DNA from: Streptomyces griseoviridis
GTDB taxonomy: Bacteria; Actinomycetota; Actinomycetes; Streptomycetales; Streptomycetaceae
DNA: 64,000 nucleotides
Assembly (NCBI GenBank): GCA_014649155.1
Contig: BMSM01000031.1
Location: 16,435-80,434 of the forward strand
Reading direction: 5' to 3'
Shown here: one piece after another, positions 27,934 to 36,590 of the stretch
Layout of the letters: every line of letters starts with the position of its first letter
How positions within the stretch are numbered: position 1 is the first letter of the stretch
Program-made: the position numbers and the translations under genes
The notes under the pieces: generated by a model
Database searches by the model: none
Seen by the model: only the letters and a program-made list of their open reading frames with translations
What the model was told of the DNA's origin: nothing

Positions 27934-28737
27934 TCACCGCTTGAGCGCCACCGCCCCGTACCCCGGGATGACGCCGTCCTCCTGGCCGGGGACCGGCTCG
28001 CCGAGTTCCGGGTGCCAGAGGTGGGGCACCTCGACGCCGGGGTCGACGAGGTCGAGGCCGTCGAAGAAGCGGGTGAACTCCGCCCGGGAGCGCAGCGCCA
28101 GGGTGACCCCCGCGGCCCTGAGCTTCTCGGTGGCCGCCCGTGACTCCTCGGGGGTGAAGTCGGAGGTCGCGTGGGTCACCACGAGGTGGCTGCCGGAAGG
28201 CAGCGCGGCCAGCAGGCGGCGGACCAGCTCGTGCGCGCCGTCCTCGTCGGAGACGAAGTGCAGCAGCGCGATGAGCGACAGCGCGACGGGCCGGTCGAGG
28301 TCGAGCACCTTGCGGGCACCGTCCAGGATGGCGTCCGGGTCGCGGACGTCGGCCTGGAGGTACTCGGTCACCCCCTCGGGGGTGCCGCGCAGCAGCGCCG
28401 CCGCGTGGGCCAGCACGATGGGATCGTTGTCGCAGTAGACGACGCGGGCGTCCGGCGCGCCCTCCTGGGCGACCTGGTGGAGGTTGGGCTCGGTCGGTAT
28501 GCCCGTGCCGATGTCCAGGAACTGCCGCACGCCCCGGCCCACGAGCCAGCGGGTGGCCCGGTGCATGAACGCGCGGTTGACGCGTGCCATCACCGGGACC
28601 CGGGGGTCGAGGGTGAGCATCTGCCGGCCCATCTCCTCGTCGACCGGCTAGTTGTCCTTGCCGCCGAGGTACCAGTCGTACATACGGGCGGGGTGCGGTC
28701 TGCTCGTGTCGATCTCGACGGGCTGCTGTCCGGTCAT
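27934..28737 (-). pseudogene. SAM-dependent methyltransferase (DUF574 type) interrupted by an in-frame TAG
   Basis: Read from the ATG at 28737, with GGAG at good distance upstream, the frame gives an N terminus typical of the actinobacterial SAM methyltransferase DUF574 family: PVEIDTSRPHPARMYDWYLG, then GKDN. TAG follows at 28650-28648, where the family usually has tyrosine (GKDNYPVDE). The same frame continues (PVDEEMGRQMLTLDP) through the SAM-binding FLDIGTGIPTEPNLHQ and SLIALLHFV to the natural stop at 27934, 267 codons in all. A shorter product could start at the ATG at 28632, but it would lack the conserved N-terminal region. A nonsense mutation, a sequencing error or amber readthrough would each explain it. 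It lies downstream of the DUF397 gene. Confidence 0.85.
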
Positions 28738-28860
28738 GACGGACTCCAGGGAGATGAGCCGGTACGGGGGTGAGTGGCGGTCAAGTCGAAGCCGGGGTCA
28801 AGGAGGAGGTGCCAAGGGGAGCGAGCGGGCAAGCAGTGCTTAGACAAGGGGGCGCGCGGG

Positions 28861-29136
28861 TCAGGAGAGCAGGAAGTCCGCCTCTCCCGCCTTCGCGCCC
28901 TGGATGAAGGCCGTCATCTCGTCGGACGTGTAGATCAGCGCGGGCCCGTCCGGGTCGGTGGACTGGCGGACCGCGATGCGGCCGTCGGCGAGTTTCATCG
29001 CCTCCAGGCAGTTCCCGCCGTTGCCGCCGCTCCACGGCTTGTGCCAGCCCTCGCTGCCCAGCTCGCGCGCGGGCATGCCGTTGTAGATCCGCTGGCCGCG
29101 GACCCGTGGCCTGGGCTGGGACGTGATGCGATCCAT
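28861..29136 (-). CDS. DUF397-domain small regulator partner
   Basis: A 91-aa DUF397 protein: EGWHKPWSGGNGGNCLEAMK, GRIAVRQSTDPDGPALIYTS and EMTAFIQGAKAGEADFLL. Such proteins pair with XRE/DUF5753 regulators in Streptomyces (BldB/WhiJ-type loci) and are thought to modulate their DNA binding. The ATG shares its A with the preceding TAA (TAATG), so translation is coupled to the XRE gene. Compared with family members the N terminus carries about 20 extra residues (ITSQPRPRVRGQRIYNG). Confidence 0.93.
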   Translation of the reverse strand: MDRITSQPRPRVRGQRIYNGMPARELGSEGWHKPWSGGNGGNCLEAMKLADGRIAVRQSTDPDGPALIYTSDEMTAFIQGAKAGEADFLLS

Positions 29137-29996
29137 TACAGCTCCTTGCGGAGATCCCGGAGGATCTCTTTTGTGCGATGTGCCGTAGCGGCCTGCGCCG
29201 CCATGCGGTCCATGACCTCCAGGTGGGTCGCCACCTCGGTACGCGCGTCCAGGTAGACGGCGCCGGTCAGGTACTCGCTGTAGACCATGTCCGGAAGTTC
29301 CGGCACGGCGAATCGGAAGAGCACGAACGGCCCGTACGTCCCCGGGTGCGGTCCGTTCTCGAACGGGACGACCTGAAGGGTGACCTGGGGCAGTTCCGCG
29401 GCCTCGAGCAGCCGGTCGACCTGCTCCCGCATGACGTCCGGGCCGCCGACCGGGCGGCGCAGAACGGTTTCGTCCATCACCACCCACAGCCGGGGCGCGT
29501 CCTTGCGGGTGAGCAGTTCCTGGCGTCGCATGCGCAGGTCGACGTGGCGTTCGATGTCGTCGGGGCGGGTCTGGCCGATGGCGCCCGACTTCAGCACGCC
29601 GCGCGCGTAGCCCTCGGTCTGCAGCAGCCCGGGGACGAAGTGCGGCTCGTAGGACCGGATGAGGGCCGCGGCGCCCTCCAGGCTGACGTACATCGAGAAC
29701 CAGCCCGGCAGGATGTCGTGGAAGCGCTGCCACCACCCCGGCTTGTTGGCGTCCTCGGCCAGCAGGACGAAGGCCTCGGCCTCCTCGTCGGAGACGCCGT
29801 ACGCCTTCAGGAGCATCTGGAGGTACGGGATCTTCAGCGCGACCTCGGCCATCTCCATGCGGCGGACCGTGGCGGGGGCGACGCGGAGGATGCGGGCGGC
29901 CTCCTCGCGCTTCATCCCGGCGCTTTCCCGCAGGTCCAGCAGGCGCCGGCCGAGTACGACCTGGCCGACCGTCGGCGCGGACCGCGGTTCGCTCAC
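29136..29996 (-). CDS. XRE-family regulator with DUF5753 domain (WhiJ-like)
   Basis: A 286-aa protein. The N-terminal helix-turn-helix (about 12-70: LGRRLLDLRESAGMKREEAA, APATVRRMEMAEV) is followed by a DUF5753 domain (about 95-275) with YEPHFVPGLLQTEGYARGVL, RLWVVMDETVLRRPVGG and LPQVTLQVVPFENGPHPG. This architecture is the DNA-binding half of the XRE/DUF397 pairs that tune Streptomyces development and antibiotic production. It starts with GTG at 29996 after GGAGGTGGAG. A HATPase-type gene is divergent, completing the classic three-gene locus (abaA-like). Confidence 0.94.
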   Translation of the reverse strand: MSEPRSAPTVGQVVLGRRLLDLRESAGMKREEAARILRVAPATVRRMEMAEVALKIPYLQMLLKAYGVSDEEAEAFVLLAEDANKPGWWQRFHDILPGWFSMYVSLEGAAALIRSYEPHFVPGLLQTEGYARGVLKSGAIGQTRPDDIERHVDLRMRRQELLTRKDAPRLWVVMDETVLRRPVGGPDVMREQVDRLLEAAELPQVTLQVVPFENGPHPGTYGPFVLFRFAVPELPDMVYSEYLTGAVYLDARTEVATHLEVMDRMAAQAATAHRTKEILRDLRKEL

Positions 29997-30309
29997 CGCT
30001 CCACCTCCACGAAGAGTCCCGTATCGCGTTCTGGCTCGTATCCGTGCGTACCAGCCCGTGACTGTCGGTACCGGTTCACACCTGCCGGCACTTGTCCGTC
30101 ACCTGCCGGCACCGATCCGTACCTGTTCGCACTCGCCCGTACTCGTTCCCGAGCGCTGTCGGGCCGGCCACGAGCGCGCGCGGACAGCCCGGCGGCGCCC
30201 TCCGCGGGTCCGGTCCGGGGTCTGGTCAGACCTCGGGCCCGATCCGAAGTGGCGCCGCTCGACGTGCTGTTGCGAGCAGTGTGCCACGCCCGTCCAGAAC
30301 GTCACACAG

Positions 30310-30330
30310 CACTCTGCAATTTTCAGAGTG
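30310..30330. promoter_or_regulatory. Inverted repeat in the XRE/HATPase divergent region
   Basis: CACTCTG (30310-30316) and CAGAGTG (30324-30330) form a perfect 7-bp inverted repeat with a 7-nt AT-rich centre, about 32 nt before the HATPase start. It is a candidate binding site for the divergently encoded XRE regulator. The rest of the 365-bp region (29997-30361) holds degenerate repeats, including CACCTGCCGGCAC twice near 30078-30112, and no gene. Confidence 0.5.
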
Positions 30331-30361
30331 ACTCTTGCCAAGTGTTCTCGGCGGGGCGATA

Positions 30362-31225
30362 GTGGCAAGCGTGATTCCGTCCGCGCCTTTAGGAACAGAG
30401 GCCGCCGCGGGCCCCCACGGCCCGGGTGCCGCCACGGTGGCCGCCGCCTCCGGGCCGGCCGCCGAGCGCCGGTTCCGGTTCGAGCTGGCCGCCCACCCGG
30501 GCTCGCCCGCCCAGGCCAGACGTCTGACGCGCGCCCGGCTGACCGGCTGGTCGGTGTGTGAGGACACCTGCGACACGGCGGCGCTGGTCGTCTCCGAGCT
30601 GGTCACCAACGCGATCGTGCACACGGCGAGCAGACACATAGTCTGCGAGTTGTCCGACCGCGCCGACCTGGTCCGCATAGCCGTGCGCGACGAGGGCTGC
30701 GCGCCGGGCCAGCCCCAGCCGTCGTCCCGGCGACAGGCCGAGGACGAGCACGGCAGAGGGCTGCTGCTGGTCGACGCCCTGTGCCACTCCTGGGGCGCCC
30801 AGGAGCACGGCCCCGGCCTGCTGGTCTGGGCGGAACTGCCGCGCACGGCCGACACCGCGGACGCGGCTCCCGAAGCCCCGCTGCCGCCCGAGCGGACCGG
30901 CCCGCCCGCCGGCGCGCCCCTCGACCGCGAGCCGCGCGACGACCTCGGCTGGGGCGCCCGCCCCAAGCCGGGCGCCCCCGACCAGGCCCCCGGCTCCCCC
31001 GACGACGGCTCCGGCGACGACGACGGAACGCACACGCGGACCGAGGACGCCGCGCCCGCTCGGGCACACGGCCACCAGGCGCACCACCAAGCTCAGCATC
31101 ACCAAGCACAGCGCCACCAAGCCCAGCAACAGCAGGCGCAACAACAGGCGCAGCACCACCAAGCGCTCCACCACATGGCACGGCGCGCGACACAACGGCA
31201 CGGAACGGGGGGTGAACGGCTGTGA
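30362..31225 (+). CDS. ATP-binding (HATPase, anti-sigma-factor-like) protein with His/Gln-rich tail
   Basis: A 287-aa protein. Residues about 30-165 are a HATPase_c domain of the RsbW/SpoIIAB-like type: CDTAALVVSELVTNAIVHT (N box), IAVRDEGCAPG (G1) and DEHGRGLLLVDAL (G2). Streptomyces carries many such proteins next to XRE/DUF397 pairs, probably anti-sigma or switch kinases. Residues about 170-230 are disordered and acidic/proline-rich. The last 50 residues are an unusual run of His, Gln and Ala (HQAQHHQAQRHQAQQQQAQQ), possibly metal-binding. The GTG at 30362 follows GCGGGGCGATA. The stop overlaps the next gene's GTG (GTGA). Confidence 0.85.
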   Translation: MASVIPSAPLGTEAAAGPHGPGAATVAAASGPAAERRFRFELAAHPGSPAQARRLTRARLTGWSVCEDTCDTAALVVSELVTNAIVHTASRHIVCELSDRADLVRIAVRDEGCAPGQPQPSSRRQAEDEHGRGLLLVDALCHSWGAQEHGPGLLVWAELPRTADTADAAPEAPLPPERTGPPAGAPLDREPRDDLGWGARPKPGAPDQAPGSPDDGSGDDDGTHTRTEDAAPARAHGHQAHHQAQHHQAQRHQAQQQQAQQQAQHHQALHHMARRATQRHGTGGERL

Positions 31226-31656
31226 CGGCAGCATCAGGCGCTCGGGTACTCGGCCTGGACACGCTGGTCGGCCTCCAGCGCAGACTGCGTGCGCCGGGGA
31301 CACCGCACCGTCTCCCCGTCCCCGACGGCATGAGCGCCCCACTGGGGTGCGACGCGGTGGCGGTCCCACCGATCCTGGGCCAGCAGGTGCTGCCCCGGCT
31401 GCCCCGCGTGGGCTGCGTCTACGCCGACGAGGCGCACTGGTGGTGGATCGTCCCGTCCGACTCCGACTACGCCATGGACTGGCCGGCGCCGGCCCGGTAC
31501 GCCGCGGGCGCGGTCCTGCCCGACTCGCCCCACGTCCCCGGCCTGCTCTACCGCCCGGACGGAGAGGTCCCCTACACTCCGCCGATCCCCCTCTACCTCG
31601 CGGTGTGCCGACTGACCGGCACCACCCCGGCCTGGTCCCGCCCGATCTCCGCGTGA
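31222..31656 (+). CDS. Conserved-looking hypothetical protein coupled to the HATPase gene
   Basis: A 144-aa soluble protein I do not recognise by name. Visible features are VADEAHWWWIVPSDSDYAMD-like aromatic/acidic stretches (actual: YADEAHWWWIVPSDSDYAMD) in the middle and VPYTPPIPLYLAVCRLTG near the end, with no signal or membrane segment. Its GTG overlaps the HATPase stop by 4 nt, so co-translation is expected and it probably acts with that protein. The stop lies inside the first of two 38-bp tandem repeats. Confidence 0.75.
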   Translation: MTAASGARVLGLDTLVGLQRRLRAPGTPHRLPVPDGMSAPLGCDAVAVPPILGQQVLPRLPRVGCVYADEAHWWWIVPSDSDYAMDWPAPARYAAGAVLPDSPHVPGLLYRPDGEVPYTPPIPLYLAVCRLTGTTPAWSRPISA

Positions 31657-31729
31657 CCACCGCGCGTCACCGCGGCGCGTCACCCCGCCCATGACCACCG
31701 CACCTCACCGCGGCGCGCCGCCCCGCCCA
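31654..31729. repeat. 38-bp tandem repeat at a gene end
   Basis: Two adjacent 38-bp units (31654-31691 and 31692-31729) start TGACCACCGC and end CCGCCCA. The TGA of unit one is the stop of the preceding gene. A third, truncated, TGATCACGCACCGCACC-like copy follows. The remaining intergenic sequence to 31970 (314 nt in all) is repetitive C-rich DNA without a recognisable gene. Confidence 0.8.
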
Positions 31730-31970
31730 TGATCACGCACCGCACCACCCGCGCCCGCCCCATCACCCCGGCGCGCGTCCGCAACGCGCGCCCACCGCAT
31801 GCCCCCGCGCGCCACCGTATGACCACCCCGTGACCCGGGGCTCCCGCCACCCCTGCCACCGGCTGCCGTGATGCGCCCGCGCGCACCGGACTCCCCCGGG
31901 ACGCGCCCTGTCCCCGTGCCGGCTCCCCGGCCATAGTGGCCGTTCGTCCACGATCCGGGGGAGGCCGACG

Positions 31971-33911
31971 GTGCGGAAGAAGCGTGGTCCGGAGCCGGCC
32001 GGGGTGTCGGAGTCGGAGCGGCTGCTCTTCGGCGGGCCACTCCGTTACGACATGGGCTGGAACCAGCACTCCGAGGCGTTCCTGGAGCTGAACTTCCGGT
32101 CCATGGTGACCCGGCTGCCCTCCCTGCTCGCCGCCAGTCTGAGGCTCGCCCGGCAGGCCGACCCGGTCGCCGCGCGGACCGTCCTGGCCGCCGAGGCGGC
32201 GCGGGGCGTGGCGCAGGCGGTGAGTCTGCTGGCCGTCAACGACGTGCTGGGCCGGCTGATGGCACCCGGGCCGATCGAGGGGCGGCTGCGCGAGGCCCTG
32301 CCCGCGCTGGTCACGGTCGCCGCGGTGATGATGGTCGCGGCCCTGCTGCGGGCGGCCACCACCTACGCCACCGGACGGCTGGAACCCAAGGTGGAGCGGG
32401 TGGCCACGGAGCAGTACCTGGAGCGGGCCGCGGAGGTGGAGCTGTCCGCCATCGAGGACCACGCCTTCCACAAACTGCTGGACACCGCGCAGTACGGGGC
32501 CGTCTCGGCCCGCCACATGATCGCGTACAGCGCGCGGGTGATCAACGGGATGATCTCGCTGGTGGCCGCCGCGGGCGTGCTGACCGTGCTGCACCCGGCG
32601 CTGCTGCCGCTGCTGGTGACGATGACGCTGCCGAGCGCCTGGAGCGCGCTGACGGTGGCCCGGCGGCGGTACGCGTCGTTCCAGGCGTGGGTCCAGCACG
32701 TCCGCGCGGGACGGCTGATCGCCGGCCTGCTCATCGAGCCCGAGGCCGCGCCGGAGATCCGGGTGCACGGGGTGGGCGGGTTCCTCCTGCGGCACTACCG
32801 GGCGATGTCGGAGACGGCGGAGGCGGAGCAGACCCGGCTGGCGGCGCTGGCGGCCCGTACGGGGCTGATCGCGGCGGCCTGGACGGGGCTGGCGACGGCG
32901 GCGACGTACGCGACGCTCGGCGGACTGCTGCTGGGCGGCGCGATGGCGTTGTCGGTGGCGGGTACCGCGGTGATCGCGATCCGCACCGGTTCACAGAGCC
33001 TGGAGAGCCTGGTGGTGGAGGTGAACGCGCTGCACGAGGAGGCGCTGTTCGTCGGCGACCTGGAGCGGCTGCACGTGGAGGCGGCCGAGCGGACGATCCC
33101 GGTCGGCGGCGCCGCGCTGCCCGCCGAGCCGCGGGAGATCCGCTTCGAGAACGTCACGTTCCGCTACCCGGGCGACACCGCCCGCCCCGCCCTCGACGAC
33201 GTCTCGCTCTCCCTTCCCCTCGGCCGGATCATCGCGCTCGTCGGGGAGAACGGCTCCGGCAAGACCACGCTGGTCAAGCTGCTCTCCGGGCTCTACACCC
33301 CGGACCGCGGACGCATCCTCTGGGACGGTGTGGACGCCGCGACCGCGGACCGCCGGCAGCTGGCCGACCGGATCGCGATGGTGGCGCAGGACTTCAAGCG
33401 CTGGCCGTTCACCGCCCGGGTGAACGTGGCCGTGGGCCGCTCCGCCGCGCCGCTCGACGACGAGCGGGTGGCCGCCGCGGTCGCCGAGGCCGGCGCCGGG
33501 GAGGTGGTCGCGGATCTGCCGCGCGGCCTCGACACCCTGCTCGCCCGGCACTTCACGGGCGGCCACGAGCTGTCCGGCGGCCAGTGGCAGCGGCTCGGGA
33601 TCGCGCGGGCGGCGTACCGGCGGGGCCGCATCCTGGTGGTGGACGAGCCGACGGCGGCCCTGGACGCGCGGGCGGAGCTGGCGGTCTTCGAGAAGATCCG
33701 GGCGCTGGCCGGAAGCGGCCAGACGGTGGTCCTGATCACCCACCGGCTGGCGTCGGTGCGCCACGCGGACCTCGTGCACGTGCTGGACCAGGGGCGGCTC
33801 GTGGAGTCCGGGACGCCCGACGAACTGCTCGCCACCGGCGGTGTCTACGCCGAGCTGTACGCGCTCCAGGCCGAGCAGTTCACGAAGGTGCCCGCGCCCA
33901 AGCCGGCCTGA
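31971..33911 (+). CDS. ABC transporter, fused permease/ATP-binding protein
   Basis: A 646-aa half-transporter. The membrane domain (about residues 60-360) has roughly six helices, including LPALVTVAAVMMVAALL and ATYATLGGLLLGGAMALSV. The nucleotide-binding domain (about 385-635) shows Walker A VGENGSGKTT (about 423-432), signature HELSGGQWQRL (about 531-541), Walker B RILVVDEPTAALD and the H-loop LITHRLASV. It most likely exports a lipid, peptide or drug as a homodimer. The GTG at 31971 follows GGGGGAGG. No partner gene is adjacent, and the substrate is unknown. Confidence 0.93.
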   Translation: MRKKRGPEPAGVSESERLLFGGPLRYDMGWNQHSEAFLELNFRSMVTRLPSLLAASLRLARQADPVAARTVLAAEAARGVAQAVSLLAVNDVLGRLMAPGPIEGRLREALPALVTVAAVMMVAALLRAATTYATGRLEPKVERVATEQYLERAAEVELSAIEDHAFHKLLDTAQYGAVSARHMIAYSARVINGMISLVAAAGVLTVLHPALLPLLVTMTLPSAWSALTVARRRYASFQAWVQHVRAGRLIAGLLIEPEAAPEIRVHGVGGFLLRHYRAMSETAEAEQTRLAALAARTGLIAAAWTGLATAATYATLGGLLLGGAMALSVAGTAVIAIRTGSQSLESLVVEVNALHEEALFVGDLERLHVEAAERTIPVGGAALPAEPREIRFENVTFRYPGDTARPALDDVSLSLPLGRIIALVGENGSGKTTLVKLLSGLYTPDRGRILWDGVDAATADRRQLADRIAMVAQDFKRWPFTARVNVAVGRSAAPLDDERVAAAVAEAGAGEVVADLPRGLDTLLARHFTGGHELSGGQWQRLGIARAAYRRGRILVVDEPTAALDARAELAVFEKIRALAGSGQTVVLITHRLASVRHADLVHVLDQGRLVESGTPDELLATGGVYAELYALQAEQFTKVPAPKPA

Positions 33912-33960
33912 TCCGCCGGAAGCCGGCCCGACCTGCCGGGCGGGGACCGGACCGACCGGC

Positions 33961-34146
33961 TCAGGCGGCGGCGTCCCCCGCGGCGTCGCCACCCCGCACG
34001 ATCACCAGGAACATGTCCGTCGCGAGGTCCATGACGACCTCGGCGGGCAGGCCCTCCCGGCGCCGCGCGTCCGCGAACTCCTCGGCCGGCCAGGAACCTC
34101 GCGGTCCGCCGGCGGGGAAGCGTTCGAGCACTGTTCGCCCGTTCAC
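33961..34146 (-). CDS. Small uncharacterised protein
   Basis: A 61-aa product (GTG at 34146, preceded by GGAGGTGCAG). I do not recognise the family. It has an N-terminal MNGRTVLERFPAGGPRG segment and an EFADARRREGLPAEVVMDLA helix ending in hydrophobic TDMFLVIVRG. No signal peptide is present. The strong ribosome-binding site and codon pattern support a real gene. It lies convergent to the ABC transporter. Confidence 0.65.
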   Translation of the reverse strand: MNGRTVLERFPAGGPRGSWPAEEFADARRREGLPAEVVMDLATDMFLVIVRGGDAAGDAAA

Positions 34147-34300
34147 CCTGCACCTCCATCAGCGCTGCACTCGTAGAGTTAAACGCCAACGATGGGGTGA
34201 ACGGCCCGTGAAGTGACGCTACTGAGACGTAGTTGACACCCGTTCACCGCAAAGAGTGAGGAAGATCTCGGCTTTTCGGGCGCTCCCCGTACGCGGCGTC

Positions 34301-35008
34301 TCAGCCGTCGTACCCGTCGCACTCGTCATACTCGTCGTGGTACCGGACGCGTTCACTGCCCGCAGGCGCCCCGAAGGCCGACGCGCGCCCCTTCGGTTCC
34401 TCCCACGCCTCCTGGCGCCCCAGTGCCGTCAGGTCGAGCAGGCTGGTGGTGGAGCCGAGGCAGTCGAGGCCGCGTTCGTACGTCGAGTACGTGTGGAAGA
34501 CGCGGCCGTGGTCGCGCAGGAAGCAGCTCAGGCCGGGCCGCTCGGTCAGCTCCCCCTCGTGTTCGAGGGTGACCTCGTAGTCGTCGTTGAAGTCGCTGAC
34601 GTACGACGAGTACCAGGGCACCGTCCAGCCCATCCGCGCCTTGAACGGCAGGATCTTCGGGTACGGCGCCCGGGACACCACCGCGAAGGCGGTGCCGCGG
34701 GCCCGCAGGTGCGCCAGGTGGCCGATCTGGTCCAGGAAGGCCGAGCAGCTGCGGCAGCCGGCGTCCCACTCGGGGGCGAACATGAAGTGCTGGACGACGA
34801 GCTGGCGCCGTCCCTCGAACAGGTCGAGCAGCGTGGCCTTGCCGTCGCCGCCCTCGAACACGTACTCCTTGTCGACCTCCACCATGGGCAGCCTGCGCCG
34901 TTCGGCGTTGAGCGCGTCCCGCGCGCGCGTGGCCGCCTTCTCCTTGGCCAGCAATGCCTCGCGCGCCACACGCCATTCACGGCGGGAGACGATCTCCGGA
35001 AGCGACAT
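34301..35008 (-). CDS. DUF899 thioredoxin-like protein
   Basis: A 235-aa DUF899-family protein with a thioredoxin-like fold: LPEIVSRREWRVAREALLAK, VDKEYVFEGGDGKATLLDLF, HFMFAPEWDAGCRSCSAFLD (C-x2-C pair) and SDFNDDYEVTL. The C terminus ends in an acidic DEYDECDGYDG tail. The enzymatic activity is undefined; the C-R-S-C pair suggests redox chemistry. The start is well supported by GGAGGAGCCC just before the ATG. Confidence 0.92.
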   Translation of the reverse strand: MSLPEIVSRREWRVAREALLAKEKAATRARDALNAERRRLPMVEVDKEYVFEGGDGKATLLDLFEGRRQLVVQHFMFAPEWDAGCRSCSAFLDQIGHLAHLRARGTAFAVVSRAPYPKILPFKARMGWTVPWYSSYVSDFNDDYEVTLEHEGELTERPGLSCFLRDHGRVFHTYSTYERGLDCLGSTTSLLDLTALGRQEAWEEPKGRASAFGAPAGSERVRYHDEYDECDGYDG

Positions 35009-35127
35009 GGGCTCCTCCTGCTACGACGGTCCGTCGGGAGGTGGACCGGCCGGAGCGACGGAACTCATCGCGGCGCGCGAGAAAATTCTCCGCGCCCTCG
35101 TCCGTGCCCTCCCGGACACCGTCCGGC

Positions 35128-36519
35128 TCAGGTGTCGTACGTCTGGACGCGCCGCCCGCGCCCGCGCCCGCGCCCGACCAGCGCGGGAAGCCGCCGCTCC
35201 AGTTCCGCCGCCACGGACGGGACGTCGAGGGTGAGCAGCTCGCGCTCCCGCATCAGGACCCGGCCGTCGACGATCGTGGTGCGTACGTCGGAGGAGCGGA
35301 CGCTGTGCACCAGGGTGGCGGCGAGGTCGTGGACCGGTCGCGTGTGGGGTCCGGTGAGGTCGACCAGGATCAGGTCGGCCCGCCGCCCCGGCGCGACACT
35401 GCCGACCGATTCGCCCAGGCCGACCGCGCGGGCGCTCTGCAGCGTGGCGTGGTGCAGCGCCTGACGGGCGGTCAGCCAGCGCGGATCGCCCTCGCCCTGC
35501 TTCTGGACCAGCGCGGTGAGCGCCATCGCCTCCCACACGTCGAGGGAGTTGTTGGAGGCGGCGCCGTCCGTGGCGAGGCCCACGTCCACGCCGGCGGAGC
35601 GCAGGGCGCGGACCGGGGTGGTGGCGGGCCAGGCGAACTTGAGGTAGCCGCGGGGCGCGGTCGCCACCGCCGTACGGCCGCCCGCGCGGGCGAGGAGCGG
35701 CAGGTCCCGGTCGAGGATGCCGGTGCCGTGCGCGATCAGCAGATCGGTGTCGAGGATGCCGGTGCGGGCCAGGATCTCGACGGGGGTGGCGCCGTGCCGG
35801 GCGAGGCTGGTCCGGGTCTGGTCGCGGTTCTCGGCGGCGTGCAGATGCACGGGCAGCGCGTGTTCGCGGGCGAGCGCCGCGGTGGCGGCGAGGTCGGCCT
35901 CGGTGACGGTGTAGGGGGCGTGCGGGGCGAGGGCGGTGGTGATCCGTCCGCCGGCCGCGCCCCGGCGCCGCAGCGCGAAGTCAAGAGAGACCTCTCGCCC
36001 CTCGCGCCCCTGTGAGGAGAAGTACGCCTGGCCCAGCAGCGCCCGCAGCCCGCACTCGGTGACGACGTCGGCGACGGTGTCCATGGCGAAGTAGTGGTCG
36101 GCGAAGCAGGTCACGCCGGCCCGGATCATCTCAGCGCAGGCGAGCCGGGCGCCCAGCTCGATGTCGCGGGCGGTGAGGCCCGACTCGACCGGCCAGACGA
36201 CCTCGTTGAACCACTCCTCGGTGGGCAGGTCCTCGGCGAGGCCGCGCAGGGCCACCATGGGCGCGTGCGTATGGCAGTTGATGAGCCCGGGGAGCGCCGC
36301 CTGACCGCGCGCGTCGATGCGCTCGGCGGCCTCCAGGCCGGACACCTCGGCGGCGGTGGTCACGGCCTGCACCACGCCGTCGCGTACGACGATGCCGGCG
36401 TCCGCCACGAAGGCGATGTGCTCCGGATCGGCGGCCGTCTCCTCGTGGACGAGGACGGTGCATCCGGTGATGACGAGATCGGCGGGCCGGGCCCCAGGGG
36501 GCTGCGCGTGCTGCGTCAT
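35128..36519 (-). CDS. Amidohydrolase of the MtaD/TrzN/8-oxoguanine deaminase type
   Basis: A 463-aa metal-dependent amidohydrolase. Metal ligands appear in LINCHTHAPMVALRGLAEDL (HxH), LPVHLHAAENRDQ, LLIAHGTGI and GLATDGAASNNSLDVWEAM (catalytic aspartate). The usual SNLKL signature of MTA/SAH deaminases is replaced by APRGYLKFA. It hydrolyses an amino group or halide from a purine or heterocycle; the exact substrate is open. The C terminus ends in a repeated GRGRGRGRR stretch encoded by a CGCGCCCGCGCC-like microsatellite. The ATG lies 7 nt after TACGGT (36531-36526), suggesting a leaderless mRNA. Confidence 0.9.
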   Translation of the reverse strand: MTQHAQPPGARPADLVITGCTVLVHEETAADPEHIAFVADAGIVVRDGVVQAVTTAAEVSGLEAAERIDARGQAALPGLINCHTHAPMVALRGLAEDLPTEEWFNEVVWPVESGLTARDIELGARLACAEMIRAGVTCFADHYFAMDTVADVVTECGLRALLGQAYFSSQGREGREVSLDFALRRRGAAGGRITTALAPHAPYTVTEADLAATAALAREHALPVHLHAAENRDQTRTSLARHGATPVEILARTGILDTDLLIAHGTGILDRDLPLLARAGGRTAVATAPRGYLKFAWPATTPVRALRSAGVDVGLATDGAASNNSLDVWEAMALTALVQKQGEGDPRWLTARQALHHATLQSARAVGLGESVGSVAPGRRADLILVDLTGPHTRPVHDLAATLVHSVRSSDVRTTIVDGRVLMRERELLTLDVPSVAAELERRLPALVGRGRGRGRRVQTYDT

Positions 36520-36542
36520 GGGGCCACCGTACGGCGGGGCAC

Positions 36543-36590
36543 GGTGGCGCGGGGGCCCGGTGGCGCGGAGGCCCGGTGGCGCGGGCGCGT
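36543..36590. repeat. Three 16-bp tandem units upstream of the amidohydrolase
   Basis: GGTGGCGCGGGGGCCC, GGTGGCGCGGAGGCCC and a diverged third copy lie end to end. The last reaches the stop codon of the FUSC-type gene. It is a local slippage repeat in the 70-bp gap. Confidence 0.8.
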
